In this document: in pieces, positions 62,826-64,000 of the stretch
Position numbering within the stretch: position 1 is the stretch's first letter
How the letters are laid out: every line of letters starts with the position of its first letter
Position numbers and translations under genes: made by a program
Assembly (NCBI GenBank): GCA_964567125.1
Contig: CAZMLC010000001.1
Coordinates: 1-64,000, forward strand
DNA length: 64,000 bases
Reading direction: 5' to 3'
DNA from: CAZMLC01 sp964567125
GTDB lineage: Bacteria; Verrucomicrobiota; Kiritimatiellia; RFP12; UBA1067
Notes under the pieces: generated by a model
What the model was told of the DNA's origin: nothing
Seen by the model: the letters and a program-made list of their open reading frames with translations, nothing else
The model's database searches: none

Positions 62826-64000
62826 TTAAAGGGTTACGCCTGATTTAAAGAGCGCAATATCCCGATATCCCATGATTTCGTTGCGCGTATGGTAATTGCC
62901 CGATGCCGTCTGAATCACGCACTCAAGAAGTGTTTTCGCCAGCTCATCATGCGGCGCAGGTGCCCCCGCATCAATATCAATCCAGTGCGGTTTGTTCTCC
63001 ACCAGCTGTGAGTTCGACGCGATCTTCACCGTTGGCACAATGCTGCCGAACGGCGTGCCCCGTCCCGTGGTAAAGAGAATCAGCTGGCACCCGGCTGCAG
63101 CCAGAAGCGTTGCGGCGACCAGATCATTGCCGGGGCCGTCCAGCAGATTCAAGCCCGGTGTTGTAGCGCGCGCACCGCAGGCCAGCACATCGGTGACGGG
63201 CGAAAGCCCGCCCTTTTGCACGCAACCGAGCGATTTATCCTCAAGCGTCGTGATGCCGCCTGCCTTGTTGCCCGGCGAGGGATTTTCGTACACGACCTGT
63301 CCATGCTGTTCAAAATAGGCCTTAAAGCCATTGACCATGTCGACGCATTTTTGAAAGACCTCACGGTTCACGCAGCGATTCATCAGCAGCATCTCCGCGC
63401 CAAACATCTCGGGCACTTCAGTCAAAACGGTCGTTCCACCCTCCTGAACGAGCAAATCGGAGAAACGGCCCACAACTGGATTCGCGGTAATCCCCGAAAA
63501 ACCATCGGAGCCCCCGCACTTCAAACCGACAACCAGACGGGAAAGCGGCACGACTGTCCGCTGCTGCACCACGCCCGCTTTTAGCTCATGGATCAACCGG
63601 CACCCCGCTTCGAATTCATCGCCGGGATCCTGCGCACGCATAAAACGGATATTCAGTTGCGAATCGTCGCCCAGTTTTTCGCGGAAGCGCTCCAACGTCG
63701 TGTTTTCACACCCGAGGCCAACAACCAGAACACCGCCCGCATTGGGATGCCGCGCTAACGCCGCCAGCAGCGTTACGGTTCGTTCTTGATCGTCTCCCAT
63801 CTGTGAGCAGCCATAGGGATGCGTCAGCGCAAAGCCATGCGCGACCTCAGCAAGCCGCGTTGCCAGATGATTGACGCACCCAACTGTAGGGATCACCCAG
63901 ATGTCGTTGCGGATGCCTACCTGACCATCCGGACGCACAAACCCTTCAAAAGTCCGCGTTGAATGAATATCCGTCAACGCGAAATCAGGCACATAGGTAT
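62826..64000 (-). CDS. uxaA: Altronate dehydratase family protein, N terminus beyond the window
   Basis: About 391 residues, open at the window edge. FEGFVRPDGQVGIRN starts the catalytic domain of the UxaA/GarD family; THPYGCSQMGDDQERT and VVGLGCENT hold conserved Cys that bind iron. VVGLKCGGSDGFSGITANP and LLDGPGNDLVAATLLAAAG, with FTTGRGTPFGSIVPTVKIASN in part FTTGRGTPFGS, are further family segments. The usual N-terminal SAF domain of about 100 residues must lie beyond 64000; the frame stays open through the edge. It dehydrates altronate to 2-keto-3-deoxygluconate, the galacturonate route, consistent with the pectin operon. Galactarate dehydratase is an alternative. Confidence 0.85.
   Translation of the reverse strand, partial: TYVPDFALTDIHSTRTFEGFVRPDGQVGIRNDIWVIPTVGCVNHLATRLAEVAHGFALTHPYGCSQMGDDQERTVTLLAALARHPNAGGVLVVGLGCENTTLERFREKLGDDSQLNIRFMRAQDPGDEFEAGCRLIHELKAGVVQQRTVVPLSRLVVGLKCGGSDGFSGITANPVVGRFSDLLVQEGGTTVLTEVPEMFGAEMLLMNRCVNREVFQKCVDMVNGFKAYFEQHGQVVYENPSPGNKAGGITTLEDKSLGCVQKGGLSPVTDVLACGARATTPGLNLLDGPGNDLVAATLLAAAGCQLILFTTGRGTPFGSIVPTVKIASNSQLVENKPHWIDIDAGAPAPHDELAKTLLECVIQTASGNYHTRNEIMGYRDIALFKSGVTL

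Overview
Organism. The window is about 55-57% GC and reads like a heterotrophic member of the PVC bacteria, most likely Kiritimatiellota or a relative (inference). The reasons are: many secreted glycoside-processing enzymes; several oxidoreductases and isomerases with twin-arginine-like leaders; a DUF1080 protein; animal-type UDP-glucose dehydrogenase and UDP-sugar pyrophosphorylase; and a MurA with Asp in place of the catalytic Cys. Two runs of exactly 100 N show that this is a scaffolded draft assembly.

Layout. 1-5.1 kb: a plus-strand sugar cluster (DUF1080 protein, GH109-like oxidoreductase, GH36-like alpha-galactosidase) and a small DUF1648 membrane protein. 5.1-13.5 kb: a tight minus-strand five-gene pectin operon, read kduD, GH88 unsaturated uronyl hydrolase, GH141-like beta-helix protein, GH28-like beta-helix protein, alpha-galactosidase with NPCBM. 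13.7-18.8 kb: argG and tatD, then a small conserved DNA-binding-like protein, a CE7 esterase and ugd on the minus strand. 19.1-22.3 kb: two tandem ICMT-like membrane methyltransferases facing a pabB-pabC fusion. 22.3-27.2 kb: an SGNH hydrolase, a large DUF6067-type protein and a second Gfo/Idh protein. 27.2-30.8 kb: prfB, a UAP1-like gene and leuB. 31-36.8 kb: a lone CbiM-type transporter, an antiporter-EIIA fusion, a thioesterase, an RluA enzyme, a TPR-like protein and a GNAT enzyme. 36.9-39.8 kb: rpsB-tsf-proB with a promoter and a structured leader. 39.9-46.3 kb: an SQR-like flavoprotein, a clan-A glycosidase, a TIM-barrel isomerase, murA, an EamA transporter and thiS. 46.3-50 kb: dprA-topA. 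50-59.4 kb: pdxJ, a LysM/degenerate YkuD protein, then a coupled operon of acyl-CoA ligase, xseA, a secreted glycosidase-like protein and an MscS channel. 59.4-64 kb: gpmI, an amidase and a gapped phosphoesterase, then a uxaA fragment that leaves the window.

How the genes work together. The pectin operon, the CE7 esterase and UxaA fit a route from pectin to 2-keto-3-deoxygluconate: secreted beta-helix enzymes and GH88 release unsaturated uronates, KduD handles the lyase branch and UxaA the galacturonate branch. The DUF1080 protein with the exported Gfo/Idh proteins suggests a 3-keto-glycoside route. Between these islands sit ordinary housekeeping genes. Intergenic space is short, and several convergent pairs overlap at their stop codons.

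Novelty. I see no CRISPR array, prophage, insertion sequence, tRNA or rRNA, and no clear multi-gene defence system. The most unusual items are a TopA whose zinc fingers are replaced by three copies of an unnamed repeat, a carbohydrate-binding-like insert inside the GH28-like helix, a degenerate L,D-transpeptidase, a phased TCGA element before proB, and the membrane-methyltransferase pair with matching C-terminal tails.
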